A stretch of DNA of 64,000 bases from Veillonella magna DSM 19857 (GCF_000428745.1 NZ_KE386795.1:22692-86691), one strand, 5' to 3'; positions 8,683 to 17,162 are shown, numbered from the stretch's first letter. Numbers and translations are program-made. The notes: generated by a model not told the origin, from the letters alone.

Positions 8683-9675
8683 ATGAAACAGAGCTTTTAC
8701 ATCTATTCGGCAGGGCGCTTGGAACGTAAGGATAATACGGTTCACTTTGTAACGGCAGAAGGCAAGGGGAGATACCTTCCTATTGAAACGATTAGTGATT
8801 TATATATTATGGGAGAAGTAGATGTTAACAGTCGGTGTTTAAACTTTCTGGGGGCAGCTAATGTGGCCGTTCATTTTTTTAATTATTATAGCTTTTATAC
8901 AGGTTCTTTTTATCCGCGAGAAAAACAAGTAGCAGGAAAATTATTGGTTAAACAGGTGGAGCATTACCAAGAAGCAGATAAACGATTGACCTTGGCTAAG
9001 GCGTTTGTTCAAGGGGCTATGGACAGTATGTATAGAAATCTACGCTATTACAACAGTCGCGGTAAGGATGTGTCATCTATGATGGGAGAAATAAAAGCGA
9101 TGGAAAGACCATTGTCGCGGGCCATAACAATTCAAGAGGTTATGGGCTGTGAGGGGATGGCACGTAAAGCATATTACAGCGCATGGAATACCATCGTAGA
9201 TCAAGAAATTAATTTTACGAAACGAGAAAAACGGCCACCGACTACTATGATTAACTCCCTGATATCATACGTTAATATGTTGATTTACACGAAGGCACTA
9301 GGCGAAATATATCATACAGCACTAAATCCGACGATTAGCTATTTACATGAGCCGGGAGAGAGACGCTTTTCTTTGTGCCTTGATATTACGGAAATATTTA
9401 AGCCACTTATCGGTGATCGTTTGATTTTCCGTCTGCTAAACAAGAAGCAGATTACGCAGAAAAGTTTTACGGAGGGACTAAATTACCTGCATCTGAAGCC
9501 TGAAGCATCACGGCTGATTGCCGGTGAACTGGAGGAAAGCTTGAAGAAAACTATTATGCATAAGGACTTGGGTCGCCAGGTATCTTATCAATATTTGATG
9601 CGGTTGGAATGCTTTAAGTTAACGAAGCATTTTATTGGTGAAAAGAATTACGAGCCCTTTGTTATCTGGTGGTAG
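8683..9675 (+). CDS. cas1: CRISPR integrase Cas1
   Basis: Cas1 is the metal-dependent integrase that inserts new spacers. The expected catalytic residues are seen: Glu in GCEGMARKAYY, His in ISYLHEPGE, and Asp in LCLDITEIFKP. An upstream in-frame start (8659) would overlap cas4, but AAGAGGTGGG at 8670-8679 points to the ATG at 8683 (330 aa, normal length). It lies directly before cas2, as is usual for type I-B. Confidence 0.96.
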   Translation: MKQSFYIYSAGRLERKDNTVHFVTAEGKGRYLPIETISDLYIMGEVDVNSRCLNFLGAANVAVHFFNYYSFYTGSFYPREKQVAGKLLVKQVEHYQEADKRLTLAKAFVQGAMDSMYRNLRYYNSRGKDVSSMMGEIKAMERPLSRAITIQEVMGCEGMARKAYYSAWNTIVDQEINFTKREKRPPTTMINSLISYVNMLIYTKALGEIYHTALNPTISYLHEPGERRFSLCLDITEIFKPLIGDRLIFRLLNKKQITQKSFTEGLNYLHLKPEASRLIAGELEESLKKTIMHKDLGRQVSYQYLMRLECFKLTKHFIGEKNYEPFVIWW

Positions 9676-9744
9676 TACTGATGTGTGATAGGATAGCGTT
9701 AGAGCGATAGGTGTAATATTGGCTATCATCGCAGGAGGTATAAT

Positions 9745-10023
9745 ATGTATGTTATTTTAGTGTATGACATTGCTAAGGATGAGAATGGTGCAAAAGCATG
9801 GCGGCGGATTTATTCTATTTCTAAACAATATTTACATCATGTGCAAAACTCTGTTTTTGAAGGCGAATTGACAGAGTCAGGCATTGTTAAATTGCGAGCA
9901 GAACTAAAACAATGGATTCGCGATGATCTTGATTCTGTGTTGCTTTTTAAGAGCAGTGGGTCCAGATGGCTCAAAAAAGAGGTGTGGGGAAAGGAAGATA
10001 AAGCAACATCTAATTTTTTATAG
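9745..10023 (+). CDS. cas2: CRISPR adaptation protein Cas2
   Basis: A 92-aa ferredoxin-like protein that forms the scaffold of the Cas1-Cas2 integrase. The first strand, MYVILVYDIAK, carries the conserved Asp at position 8, and the HHVQNSVFEGEL segment is typical of the family. ATG at 9745 follows GCAGGAGGT. It is the last cas gene, 69 bp after cas1, and is followed by a perfect 17-bp stem. Confidence 0.95.
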   Translation: MYVILVYDIAKDENGAKAWRRIYSISKQYLHHVQNSVFEGELTESGIVKLRAELKQWIRDDLDSVLLFKSSGSRWLKKEVWGKEDKATSNFL

Positions 10024-10052
10024 ATATCTTTATTTATGAAGAGAATAGAAAT

Positions 10053-10123
10053 AGAGAGGTTCATATATCATATGAGTGTCATTTGCTAGACTTGACCGCT
10101 AGGATATATGAACCTCTCTGTTC
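10053..10123. terminator. hairpin downstream of cas2 (likely bidirectional terminator)
   Basis: A perfect 17-bp inverted repeat (AGAGAGGTTCATATATC at 10053-10069 against 10103-10119) with a 33-nt loop, followed by GTTCTT. It separates the convergent cas operon and the alsT-type gene. The loop is unusually long for a simple terminator. Confidence 0.6.
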
Positions 10124-10166
10124 TTATGCGATTAAATTGCCGAGGTATAAGGAAGCCTTTTGGGAA

Positions 10167-11543
10167 TTACATCTTTACTGTTTCCCCTTCTAAAGCCGCT
10201 TCCGCTTCTTCTTGCTTTACATAGTCGAAGTAGCGTTTGGTTTCGGCAACGATAACGCCGGTTAAACCAAGAAGCGCGATTAGGTTAGGAATTGCCATGA
10301 GACCGTTGACGATATCGGCCAATACCCAGATAGCTTCCAATTTGAGGAAGGGACCGCAAGCGATAAGACCGATAAAGATCAACCGATACGGGAGAATAGC
10401 TTTCACGCCTAACAGGTATTCGATACAGCGTTCACCATAGTAATTCCAACCGAGAATAGTGGTGAAGGCGAATAGGGAAAGTCCAATCATGAGGAGAAGA
10501 CTGCCCAGATTGCCATATACGGAAACGAATGCTTGCTGTGTCATAGCGGCGCCGTTAAATTCGCCGGACCAAGCTCCGGTTACGATAAGCGATAAACCGG
10601 TAAGCGTACAGATGATAATAGTATCGATGAAGGTACCTGTCATGGAGATGAGACCTTGTTCGGCAGGCCATTTTGTTTTTGCTGCAGCAGCTACAATAGG
10701 TGCACTGCCGAGGCCGGATTCGTTGGAGAATACACCGCGAGCTACACCGTTGCGAAGCGCCATCATTACCGTGGCACCGAGGAAACCGCCGGTAGCAGCT
10801 GTAGGTGTGAACGCACTTTCAATGACGGAAGCAATAGCTGCCGGTAGGGCATCGATATTAAAAATGAGGATGCCCATAGTAATTAGTAAATATAATAGAG
10901 CCATAGTCGGCACGAGTTTACCGGCTACACGAGCAATGGATTTCAACCCGCCAAGGGTAATAGAGGCGACCAAGACAGTGAGCACTATACCGGTATATTC
11001 CACAGGGATACCGGCTGCTAGCTGAGTAATTTCAACGATGGAGTTTACCTGGGCAAAGGTACCGATGCCAAAGTAGGCACAAAGTACGCCGAATAAAGCG
11101 AAGAGCACAGCTAAGGGGCGATACTTTTCTCCGAGTCCTTTTTCAATATAGTACATAGGACCGCCGGCAATATTGCCATTTTTATCAACGCTGCGGTATT
11201 TCACGGCTAAGAGACCTTCCGCATACTTGGTGGCCATACCGAAGAATGCTGCCAGCCACATCCAAAAGAGGGCACCGGGACCACCGGCTTTCAGTGCCGT
11301 AGCTACGCCAACGATATTACCGGTGCCGACGGTAGCAGCTAAGGCGGTCATCAGTGATTGAAAGCTGTTCACATCGCCGGACCCATCATTTTTAGAAGTG
11401 AAAATTAAGGTAAGGGCACGAGGCAGACGGACAACCTGCAATACACCGAGCCGTACGGTCAGCCAGATACCGGTGCCGACTAATAACATAAGAAGGGGTG
11501 GGCCCCATACAAACGAATCAATTTGGTTGAGTATATCTAACAT
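10167..11543 (-). CDS. alanine/glycine:cation symporter (AGCS family, AlsT/DagA type)
   Basis: A 458-aa multi-pass membrane protein with AGCS signatures: SFQSLMTALAATVGTGNIVG near residue 60, GPGALFWMWLAAFFGMATKYAEG, and GVARGVFSNESGLGSAPI. It should take up alanine or glycine with sodium. The ATG at 11543 (minus strand) has AGGAGATG upstream. The leader carries a tandem glycine riboswitch and an intrinsic terminator, which points to glycine as a physiological substrate. Confidence 0.92.
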   Translation of the reverse strand: MLDILNQIDSFVWGPPLLMLLVGTGIWLTVRLGVLQVVRLPRALTLIFTSKNDGSGDVNSFQSLMTALAATVGTGNIVGVATALKAGGPGALFWMWLAAFFGMATKYAEGLLAVKYRSVDKNGNIAGGPMYYIEKGLGEKYRPLAVLFALFGVLCAYFGIGTFAQVNSIVEITQLAAGIPVEYTGIVLTVLVASITLGGLKSIARVAGKLVPTMALLYLLITMGILIFNIDALPAAIASVIESAFTPTAATGGFLGATVMMALRNGVARGVFSNESGLGSAPIVAAAAKTKWPAEQGLISMTGTFIDTIIICTLTGLSLIVTGAWSGEFNGAAMTQQAFVSVYGNLGSLLLMIGLSLFAFTTILGWNYYGERCIEYLLGVKAILPYRLIFIGLIACGPFLKLEAIWVLADIVNGLMAIPNLIALLGLTGVIVAETKRYFDYVKQEEAEAALEGETVKM

Positions 11544-11597
11544 ACATACATCTCCTTTTTCTCAAACAGTAGGAAATAAGAGGGTGTTTTTGGTAAT

Positions 11598-11632
11598 AAA
11601 AAAAACACCGGAATATGGAATATACTCTGGTG
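11598..11632 (-). terminator. riboswitch expression-platform terminator
   Basis: On the minus strand, CACC...CGGTG closes an imperfect AT-rich hairpin (11606-11632) followed by eight T residues (11598-11605). It lies between the glycine riboswitch and the symporter start, as expected for transcription control by ligand. Confidence 0.75.
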
Positions 11633-11795
11633 CAAACGAAGTCGTTACTATGGTGGCTTGTCACGCCGGGCTGCAGCCTACCGGGATGATAAGATACCAA
11701 TATAAGCAATAAAAGGCAAATGTATAAAAAGCAAATGTATCACCACGGGTAATATCTACATTGCCGCGTATTACTTGGTTGTAACAATTTACGAT

Positions 11796-11990
11796 GAGCT
11801 CTGTCCTTTGGCCTGAGAGATAAGGGATTGATTCGTAACTGACATTCCAATGATGGTTTATCGTGTTACATCGATCAGTCCCGTGCACCTTCGGCGCCCA
11901 TTTAAGGGACTCTCCAGAGTTGTGTCCGCATACGGTTCCGCTCTTGTGAGCACCTGAGAGTTTTGCTCCTTCGGTAGGTAATCCTTCTCC
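11796..11990 (-). ncRNA. tandem glycine riboswitch
   Basis: On the minus strand two aptamer-like modules follow one another. The first (11990 to about 11911) has ACCGAAGGAGCAA, CTCTCAGGT and ACTCTGGAGAG. The second (about 11910 to 11796) has GCGCCGAAGG, a long variable arm, CTCTCAGGC and AAAGGACAGAGC. These are the conserved glycine-aptamer elements in the cooperative tandem arrangement. With the downstream terminator and the symporter gene this is probably a glycine-responsive leader; the direction of control (on or off) cannot be read with certainty. Confidence 0.92.
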
Positions 11991-12029
11991 CATATGTTTC
12001 ATCCACGCCATATTGATTTGATGGACCTA

Positions 12030-12058
12030 ATTATAACGAGGTCAATGAAAAAAAGCAA
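12030..12058 (-). promoter_or_regulatory. promoter of the riboswitch-symporter transcript
   Basis: On the minus strand TTGCTT (12058-12053) and a perfect TATAAT (12035-12030) are separated by 17 bp. Transcription should start near 12023, just upstream of the first aptamer. Confidence 0.75.
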
Positions 12059-12069
12059 GAGGTTTGCAC

Positions 12070-12117
12070 AAAAAAAATCTACATACAAGAGAAGAGTGTA
12101 TCTTGTATGTAGATTTT
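12070..12117 (-). terminator. terminator after the PPOX-like gene
   Basis: A perfect 17-bp stem (12074-12090 against 12101-12117) with a 10-nt loop. On the minus strand it is followed by a run of T residues, right after the stop codon of the gene ending at 12119. Confidence 0.85.
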
Positions 12118-12118
12118 C

Positions 12119-12616
12119 TTAGTCGCGTAGTCGTGTCAGCTCAATACATTCCTTGCCGGTAAGCTGCTCAATATCCATGACTAACATGTGCATGGACGGG
12201 CCACCGGTGGCGATTTCTTGTTCGCGTCGATCCATGGTAACCAAAGATTCCGGAGCGTAACGATCGGCCAGGATATGAGCTGCCGCCATAAATTCTTCCT
12301 TGTCGGTAATGATGCGCACACGTCCGAAGGCAATCGCACTGCGGTACAAGGTGGTAAATTTATGAGGGATAACAAGGTCGCTGTCGATGACGGTAAAGCT
12401 GGCTTTGTCATTTGCTGTAAGAGCATCGATTTTATGCCCTGAAAGAGCGGAGTGAAAATAGAGTTTATTATTTTTATAGGCATAGCTGATGGGAACGCCG
12501 TAAGGATATCCACCATCGCCAATGACAGAGAGTACACCGGAAGTGTTCTGCTGTAAAATAGCTTCGGTTTCACTCATGGGAAGCTGTTGTTTGTGGCGGC
12601 GCATAGAACGGAACAT
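12119..12616 (-). CDS. pyridoxamine 5'-phosphate oxidase family protein (NimA-like)
   Basis: A 165-aa protein of the small flavin/heme-binding split-barrel group. The N-terminal MFRSMRRHKQQLPMSE, then GVLSVIGDGGYPYGVPISY and LYFHSALSGHK, match the NimA-like branch of the PPOX family, which contains FMN-dependent reductases and nitroimidazole-resistance proteins. The substrate cannot be told from sequence. It is transcribed alone, divergently from the gene at 12713, and ends in a strong terminator. Confidence 0.8.
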   Translation of the reverse strand: MFRSMRRHKQQLPMSETEAILQQNTSGVLSVIGDGGYPYGVPISYAYKNNKLYFHSALSGHKIDALTANDKASFTVIDSDLVIPHKFTTLYRSAIAFGRVRIITDKEEFMAAAHILADRYAPESLVTMDRREQEIATGGPSMHMLVMDIEQLTGKECIELTRLRD

Positions 12617-12649
12617 AGACTCATCCTTTCTGTAGAAAATGTATAATCA

Positions 12650-12678
12650 TTGCCTATCGACCAATACCATTATATACT
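12650..12678 (+). promoter_or_regulatory. promoter of the DUF1638-like gene
   Basis: TTGCCT (12650-12655) and TATACT (12673-12678) with 17 bp between them, about 35 bp before the ATG at 12713. This supports the later start over an in-frame codon at 12650. Confidence 0.65.
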
Positions 12679-12712
12679 GAGGATAACAAAAAGAGAATGG
12701 AGGAAAGGTATA

Positions 12713-13474
12713 ATGAGCGTAGGCAAGACATATATTCTCTGTTGTCCCACATTAAAGCGTGAACTATTGGCCGCCTTAGGTGAGGAGGAAGATAAGGTAA
12801 CTAATAAAAAGGCAACGGCTACTGTGAGGGCCGGCGAGTTAAGTAAACCAACGGCTACTATGAGGGCCGATGAGTTAAGTACACCAATGGTAATTTATTT
12901 ACCTGCCGGATTGCACAGTGATCCTGAGAAACTGCAGCGCTATGTACAAGAGCAGATTGATAAGTTGACCGATGCAATGCGTATCATCGTTTGTCCATCC
13001 GGTTGTGGCGGAGGCACTATTGGTTTGCGTGCAACACATGGTGAGCTGATTCTACCGCGCACGCGTGATTGTCTTGATATTCTTCTTAGCGGTGAAAGTC
13101 TTACTACGTTGCAACGACCTAAGCACAGTATTTTTTTAACAGCTGATTGGGCTGATTACATGAAGCAGTCTACTCTTGACTTGGATAGTCTCGTGAAGAG
13201 TAAAGGCCGTGAAGCGGCGGAAACATTTTTGCGACAGATTTATAAGGACTTCAAGGATTTTTACATTATCGACACGGGTACGTATAACACAAAAGAAGTA
13301 GAAGAGTATATCCGTCCGTTGGTGAATGTACTGGATGGGCGGATCCTAAGCGTCAAGGGAACATATGGTGTGTTACGTAAAATTGCACGACAGCAATTTG
13401 ATGATGACTTCTTGATTGTACCGAAAGGCGGAGAAGTGCCGCCATCATACTATACGATAGATACGGATCTTTAA
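12713..13474 (+). CDS. DUF1638-like protein of unknown function
   Basis: A 253-aa protein. VCPSGCGGGTIGLRATHGEL and the Cys of LILPRTRDCLDI resemble the conserved core of DUF1638 proteins, whose function is not established. The start at 12713 follows TGGAGGAAAGG and lies downstream of a good promoter. Residues 35-58 are two copies of a 12-aa unit (36-bp tandem duplication at 12815-12886), a recent-looking insertion in a linker. TenA starts 25 bp after the stop, so the two are probably co-transcribed. Confidence 0.65.
   Translation: MSVGKTYILCCPTLKRELLAALGEEEDKVTNKKATATVRAGELSKPTATMRADELSTPMVIYLPAGLHSDPEKLQRYVQEQIDKLTDAMRIIVCPSGCGGGTIGLRATHGELILPRTRDCLDILLSGESLTTLQRPKHSIFLTADWADYMKQSTLDLDSLVKSKGREAAETFLRQIYKDFKDFYIIDTGTYNTKEVEEYIRPLVNVLDGRILSVKGTYGVLRKIARQQFDDDFLIVPKGGEVPPSYYTIDTDL
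12815..12886 (+). repeat. in-frame 36-bp tandem duplication
   Basis: Two 36-bp copies (12815-12850 and 12851-12886) differ at four positions and encode TATVRAGELSKP and TATMRADELSTP. The duplication keeps the frame of the DUF1638-like gene. Confidence 0.9.
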
Positions 13475-13499
13475 GTACAGACGTGAAGGCGGGGTGTGA

Positions 13500-14159
13500 A
13501 TGAAACAGTCTACATTGTTTATTGATAAGGCAATCTCGGCGGCGGATTCCTATTGGAAGGCATACAGTAAGGTACCGTTTTTGGTTGCTATGGAGAAAGG
13601 AACACTTTCGCAGGATGCGTTTAGAAATTATATAGTGCAGGACAGCCTGTATTTACGTGCCTATTTAAAATGTTTTGGTTATGCAGTAGCGAAGAGTCGA
13701 ACGCTTCGCGAAATGCAGCTTTTTTATGAAGCCCTCGGTTATGTAAGTGACGGAGAAAATAAAACGAGGTTAGCATATTTAGAAGAGTTTGGACTTAGTG
13801 ATGCTGATATCGATGAGATGACACTAAAACCGGTGGGTAAGGCATATGCTGAGTTTTTGTTGACTACGGCAAAACAGGGAACAGTAGAGGATATTGTCAT
13901 GGTCACCATGCCGTGTCTCATGGGCTATTATGATGTATTTACAACATTGGTAGGGCAGTCGCCACATTTGGCACATGGGTATTACGCGCCGATGGTTGCC
14001 GATTATACATCATCACGTTATGCTGCCTATATTGAAAGCTGGCGACAGGAGGTAGAGCGCCTGTGTGCTGGACTTGATAATGAAAGACAAGCGGCTCTCA
14101 TTGATTTGTTTGTTGAGGCTAGTCGGCATGAGTTGGCCTTTTGGAAGATGTTATTGTGA
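13500..14159 (+). CDS. tenA: TenA/thiaminase II family protein
   Basis: A 219-aa all-helical protein of the TenA family, which hydrolyses aminopyrimidine breakdown products of thiamine for salvage. FRNYIVQDSLYLRAYLK near residues 40-56 and VTMPCLMGYYDVF with the cysteine at the catalytic position of the family are visible. Length is typical. It follows the DUF1638-like gene by 25 bp with GAAGGCGGGG before the ATG at 13500. No thiamine gene or TPP riboswitch is visible nearby, so the substrate is inferred from the family only. Confidence 0.85.
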   Translation: MKQSTLFIDKAISAADSYWKAYSKVPFLVAMEKGTLSQDAFRNYIVQDSLYLRAYLKCFGYAVAKSRTLREMQLFYEALGYVSDGENKTRLAYLEEFGLSDADIDEMTLKPVGKAYAEFLLTTAKQGTVEDIVMVTMPCLMGYYDVFTTLVGQSPHLAHGYYAPMVADYTSSRYAAYIESWRQEVERLCAGLDNERQAALIDLFVEASRHELAFWKMLL

Positions 14160-14248
14160 TTTCATAAAAAGTAGTAATATCTTAATTTAATAAAATTGGT
14201 AGATATTAATAGATACTAACTACCTTGCAGTCTTTTTTACACTGACAA

Positions 14249-14277
14249 TTGTGTGTAATAGACTCTCGTGATATAAT
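14249..14277 (+). promoter_or_regulatory. promoter with extended -10
   Basis: TTGTGT (14249-14254), 17 bp, then TGATATAAT with TATAAT at 14272-14277. It would give a leader of about 110 nt before the cyclase-family gene. I see no known riboswitch in that leader. Confidence 0.7.
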
Positions 14278-14394
14278 AAGTCAACTCCTGGCCATATAAG
14301 GCATTAGCGGTGTATATTAAGTGCAGATACATATGTTGTCATTGATAGGAGAGATTTGAGAGAAAGAGTATATGTAAAAGAGAGAGGTGTTATT

Positions 14395-15162
14395 ATGGCA
14401 CAAAATTTATGGAATCTAGTGACAGAACTAAAATCTGATGCTTATGAATGGGTTGGACTTAGTCATAGGCTGAACAATGAAAGTCCGGTGTGGTCCGGTA
14501 TTCCCAAAGGCTCCGTTGAACTTGGAAAGCCTTGCTTTGATTGGGATAACGATATTTTGGAATGCCAGATTCAAACGTTTAAGTTCCCCGGACAGTTTGG
14601 TACGCATATCGACTTTCCCGGACACTTTGTACGCGGTGCAGCATTAGCGGAAGCCTTTGGACCTTATGATATGGTATATCCGTTGGTGGTAATCAATGTG
14701 GCGGATAAGGTAGCGAAGGATCAAGAGTATGCCGTGACGGTAGAAGATATTAAAGCCTTCGAAGCCGAGTATGGTCAAATTCCGGAAGGTGCTTTCGTAG
14801 CATTGCGTACGGATTGGTATAAGCATTGGCCAAATATGGATTTACTCAGCGGGGTTGATGCGGATGGGGTTGAGCATGCGCCGGGGTGGTCACTGGAGGC
14901 ACTGCGCTATATTTATGAGGAACGCAATGCTGCCGGTAATGGTCATGAAACACTAGATACCGATGCATCGTATATAGTACGTGAACATGGCGATTTGGTT
15001 TGTGAACGCTATGTATTGTCTAAAGGCAAAATTCAGATAGAGTTACTGGCTAATCTTGATAGGGTAGCACCTACCGGTGCGGTGTTGTTTGCGGCGTGGG
15101 CTAATATTGAGGGAGCCAATGGATTACCGGTACGAGCTGTGGCAGTGCAGCCAAAACGCTAG
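14395..15162 (+). CDS. cyclase family metal-dependent hydrolase (kynurenine formamidase-like)
   Basis: A 255-aa protein. FGTHIDFPGHFVRG carries the HxGTHxDxPxHF-like metal site of the cyclase/kynurenine formamidase family, and LSHRLNNESPVWSG is its usual N-terminal strand. Members hydrolyse amides or lactones; the substrate is unknown here and no tryptophan-degradation genes are near. The ATG at 14395, eight bases after AGAGAGGTG, is preferred over an in-frame upstream start. The phosphatase gene begins 17 bp after the stop, with GAAAGGAATTAG between them. Confidence 0.82.
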   Translation: MAQNLWNLVTELKSDAYEWVGLSHRLNNESPVWSGIPKGSVELGKPCFDWDNDILECQIQTFKFPGQFGTHIDFPGHFVRGAALAEAFGPYDMVYPLVVINVADKVAKDQEYAVTVEDIKAFEAEYGQIPEGAFVALRTDWYKHWPNMDLLSGVDADGVEHAPGWSLEALRYIYEERNAAGNGHETLDTDASYIVREHGDLVCERYVLSKGKIQIELLANLDRVAPTGAVLFAAWANIEGANGLPVRAVAVQPKR

Positions 15163-15179
15163 AAAGGAATTAGTAAAAG

Positions 15180-15683
15180 ATGATCAATATTCTGTTCGTC
15201 TGCCACGGCAATATTTGCCGGTCACCAATGGCAGAGTTCGTTATGCAAAAGTTAGTAAATGAAGCGGGGCTTAGTGATCAGTTTCATATTGCGTCGGCAG
15301 CAACGTCTCGTGAAGAAATAGGAAACGATGTTCATTATGGGACAAAGCAAAAAATGGCAGAGATGGGCGTGCCGATATGGCGACGTGAAGCGCGGCAGAT
15401 GACGAAGCAAGATTATCTTTCCTATGAGTATGTTATCTTGATGGATGACAATAATTGGCGCAACACAATGCGAATTATTGGTAAGGATCGGGATAATAAG
15501 GTGTATAAGGCTATGTATTTTACAACACCGGACGTGTCGCTACAGGCAGATGAAGGTCAGCGGCGAGCTCCACGTGACGTGAAGGATCCATGGTACACAG
15601 GGAATTTTGATGAAACCTATGATGATGTCATTGTAAGCTGTACAAATTTGCTGGCGGCCATTCGGCACAAGCATGGAATATAA
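15180..15683 (+). CDS. low-molecular-weight protein tyrosine phosphatase
   Basis: A 167-aa phosphatase with the N-terminal CX5R loop in LFVCHGNICRSPMAEF (Cys at residue 8) and the general-acid segment VKDPWYTGNFDETYDDV. These residues are diagnostic for the family, which removes phosphate from protein tyrosines or small phosphoesters. Length is normal. It is probably co-transcribed with the cyclase-family gene and ends in a strong terminator that overlaps its stop codon. Confidence 0.93.
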   Translation: MINILFVCHGNICRSPMAEFVMQKLVNEAGLSDQFHIASAATSREEIGNDVHYGTKQKMAEMGVPIWRREARQMTKQDYLSYEYVILMDDNNWRNTMRIIGKDRDNKVYKAMYFTTPDVSLQADEGQRRAPRDVKDPWYTGNFDETYDDVIVSCTNLLAAIRHKHGI

Positions 15684-15735
15684 AAAGAAGGTTCTTCTAT
15701 GAGCACGGATAGTGTCATAGGAGAACCTTCTTTTT
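15682..15735. terminator. bidirectional terminator
   Basis: AAAAAGAAGGTTCT...TATGA pairs with TCATA...AGAACCTTCTTTTT around a short loop. Its U-rich arms serve the tyrosine phosphatase gene on the plus strand and possibly the XRE gene on the minus strand. Confidence 0.88.
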
Positions 15736-15825
15736 ATAGATTTTATAGATTTATAGACTTACGAAACACTTCTGTATGACTACGATAGGAGAGTAGTTTT
15801 TTGTAATCCAAATGACAATATAAAA

Positions 15826-16242
15826 TTAATCTGTTCCCACTCTTTCGGTGGTGTGAATACGTGTTGCATGATGCGTACGACGGCACTCGCGATAGGAAAG
15901 GCTGCGCTTTATATCTTGCGTAGTGATGGTAAATAAATCGGAAAGTTCATAGTCAAGGGCAAAGGCGACTAAGCATAATTGACTCATAGTGATGCCGCCG
16001 GCTCTTTCACCTCGCTCGAGGCTACTGATATAGCTTACGCTTAGACCGGTAATATGGGCCAAGCTTTTTTGTGACACGTCTAACGAATAGCGGCGAAAGG
16101 CTAACTTTCTTCCCACACAAAGGGCCAGTTCATCAATTTTCTCTTCCGGGTTTGAAAGAGTCTCGAACAGACGATCATCCAAGGAATTTTTTTCTTGTAA
16201 GAAAAGGTGGGCTATTTCTTTGAGTGAAAATAGCTTTTCCAA
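15826..16242 (-). CDS. XRE-family HTH transcriptional regulator (copy A)
   Basis: A 138-aa protein with a Cro/C1 helix-turn-helix in the middle: SQKSLAHITGLSVSYISSLERG around residues 57-78. It is a paralog of the next gene upstream: both share GRKLA.RRY, SYIS..E.G, GIT, LFTI/LFSI and DI.R...Y..C. The N-terminal 40 residues and the basic C-terminal tail differ. No target is visible; the two regulators sit head to tail, 60 bp apart. Confidence 0.82.
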   Translation of the reverse strand: MEKLFSLKEIAHLFLQEKNSLDDRLFETLSNPEEKIDELALCVGRKLAFRRYSLDVSQKSLAHITGLSVSYISSLERGERAGGITMSQLCLVAFALDYELSDLFTITTQDIKRSLSYRECRRTHHATRIHTTERVGTD

Positions 16243-16302
16243 TAGTTGTGTACATCTTCTTTCTTTGGTTAGATTCTTCGCTTGTTGGAAAGCAAAGGGG
16301 TA

Positions 16303-16794
16303 TTAGCGATTTTGGTAATCACACCTGTCATAATAATACAAGCGCTCAATATCTTTTAAGGAAATGCTGAAGAGTTCACCGAGCTGAAAGTTTACAGCAT
16401 GGGCGATGGTCCATAAAATTTGTAAGGTAATGCCGGAGCAGTTGCGGCCACACTCGATTTTACTGATGTAGCTGGTGCTGACACCGGCGCGTTTTCCAAG
16501 CTCCTTTTGTGATAAATTCATGTTATAGCGACGTTCGGCCAATTTTCGCCCTATACAGCGGAATACGATGAGTAGTGTTTCCTTACTTTTTTCAGGATCA
16601 AAGTGGAATAAACAGTTATACGCACCGTCAATGAGTCCCTTTTCGTTAGCAAGCGATATATGGCTAGATGGTTCGGTAGGGGATGAATTATTCGGTGACT
16701 TCTTAGAATTTGATGTGTGAGAAAGATTGGCGGATATACTCTGTGTACTTCCTTCCGGTTCTTCTGAATTTGATACTAACACTGGCTTTTTCAT
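16303..16794 (-). CDS. XRE-family HTH transcriptional regulator (copy B)
   Basis: A 163-aa paralog of the 15826-16242 gene with the same HTH (SQKELGKRAGVSTSYISKIECG, about residues 95-116) and the same C-terminal LFSISLKDIERLYYYDRC pattern. The first 50 residues are Ser/Asn/Pro-rich and probably disordered. It precedes copy A in the same direction. A tandem duplication followed by divergence is the simplest origin. Confidence 0.82.
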   Translation of the reverse strand: MKKPVLVSNSEEPEGSTQSISANLSHTSNSKKSPNNSSPTEPSSHISLANEKGLIDGAYNCLFHFDPEKSKETLLIVFRCIGRKLAERRYNMNLSQKELGKRAGVSTSYISKIECGRNCSGITLQILWTIAHAVNFQLGELFSISLKDIERLYYYDRCDYQNR

Positions 16795-17162
16795 TACTTA
16801 GACACTCCTTAATAAAAATATTTAAAATAAAAACATATATTATCTTACTATTTGCAGATATAAAAGTAAATAATTTGTGATAAATTGAAATAATGAATTT
16901 ATAGATACGTCAAATAATTAAGAGTATATATTGGTTGAAATGAAACGGCGTCGTCTGTATAGGTTGTATAATTGTAAGATGATTGCAGATACAGATGTGA
17001 TTTATAAATTCGGAGTCTTTTGCGATAAAATAGGATAGAGGTTGTAAGGAGAAAGCTAAGTTTGATACAATCTACATACTGGTGGTTGTGTAACAGTGGG
17101 TATACCAACGATTGTTGCGTATACCGGTGTTTATATAGATGTGAGTAGAGTAGGAGATATAG
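16795..17162. other. AT-rich intergenic region, no gene seen
   Basis: About 370 bp between the divergent XRE pair and the HAD gene. An open frame on the minus strand here is low-complexity and has no ribosome binding site, so I do not call it. Two GTATACC motifs (near 17100 and 17120) precede the HAD gene and could be a promoter or operator. Confidence 0.5.

Noticed and set aside
10459-11025. Long open frame of 188 codons on the plus strand
   Set aside because: It is the antisense shadow of the symporter gene; no ribosome binding site and composition typical of reversed coding sequence.
11661-12011. Open frame of 116 codons on the minus strand
   Set aside because: It lies wholly over the glycine riboswitch and its leader; the RNA elements explain the sequence better.
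14160-14248. GGTAG...CTACC with a T run as a terminator of tenA
   Set aside because: Only five base pairs and a distant T run; too weak to list.
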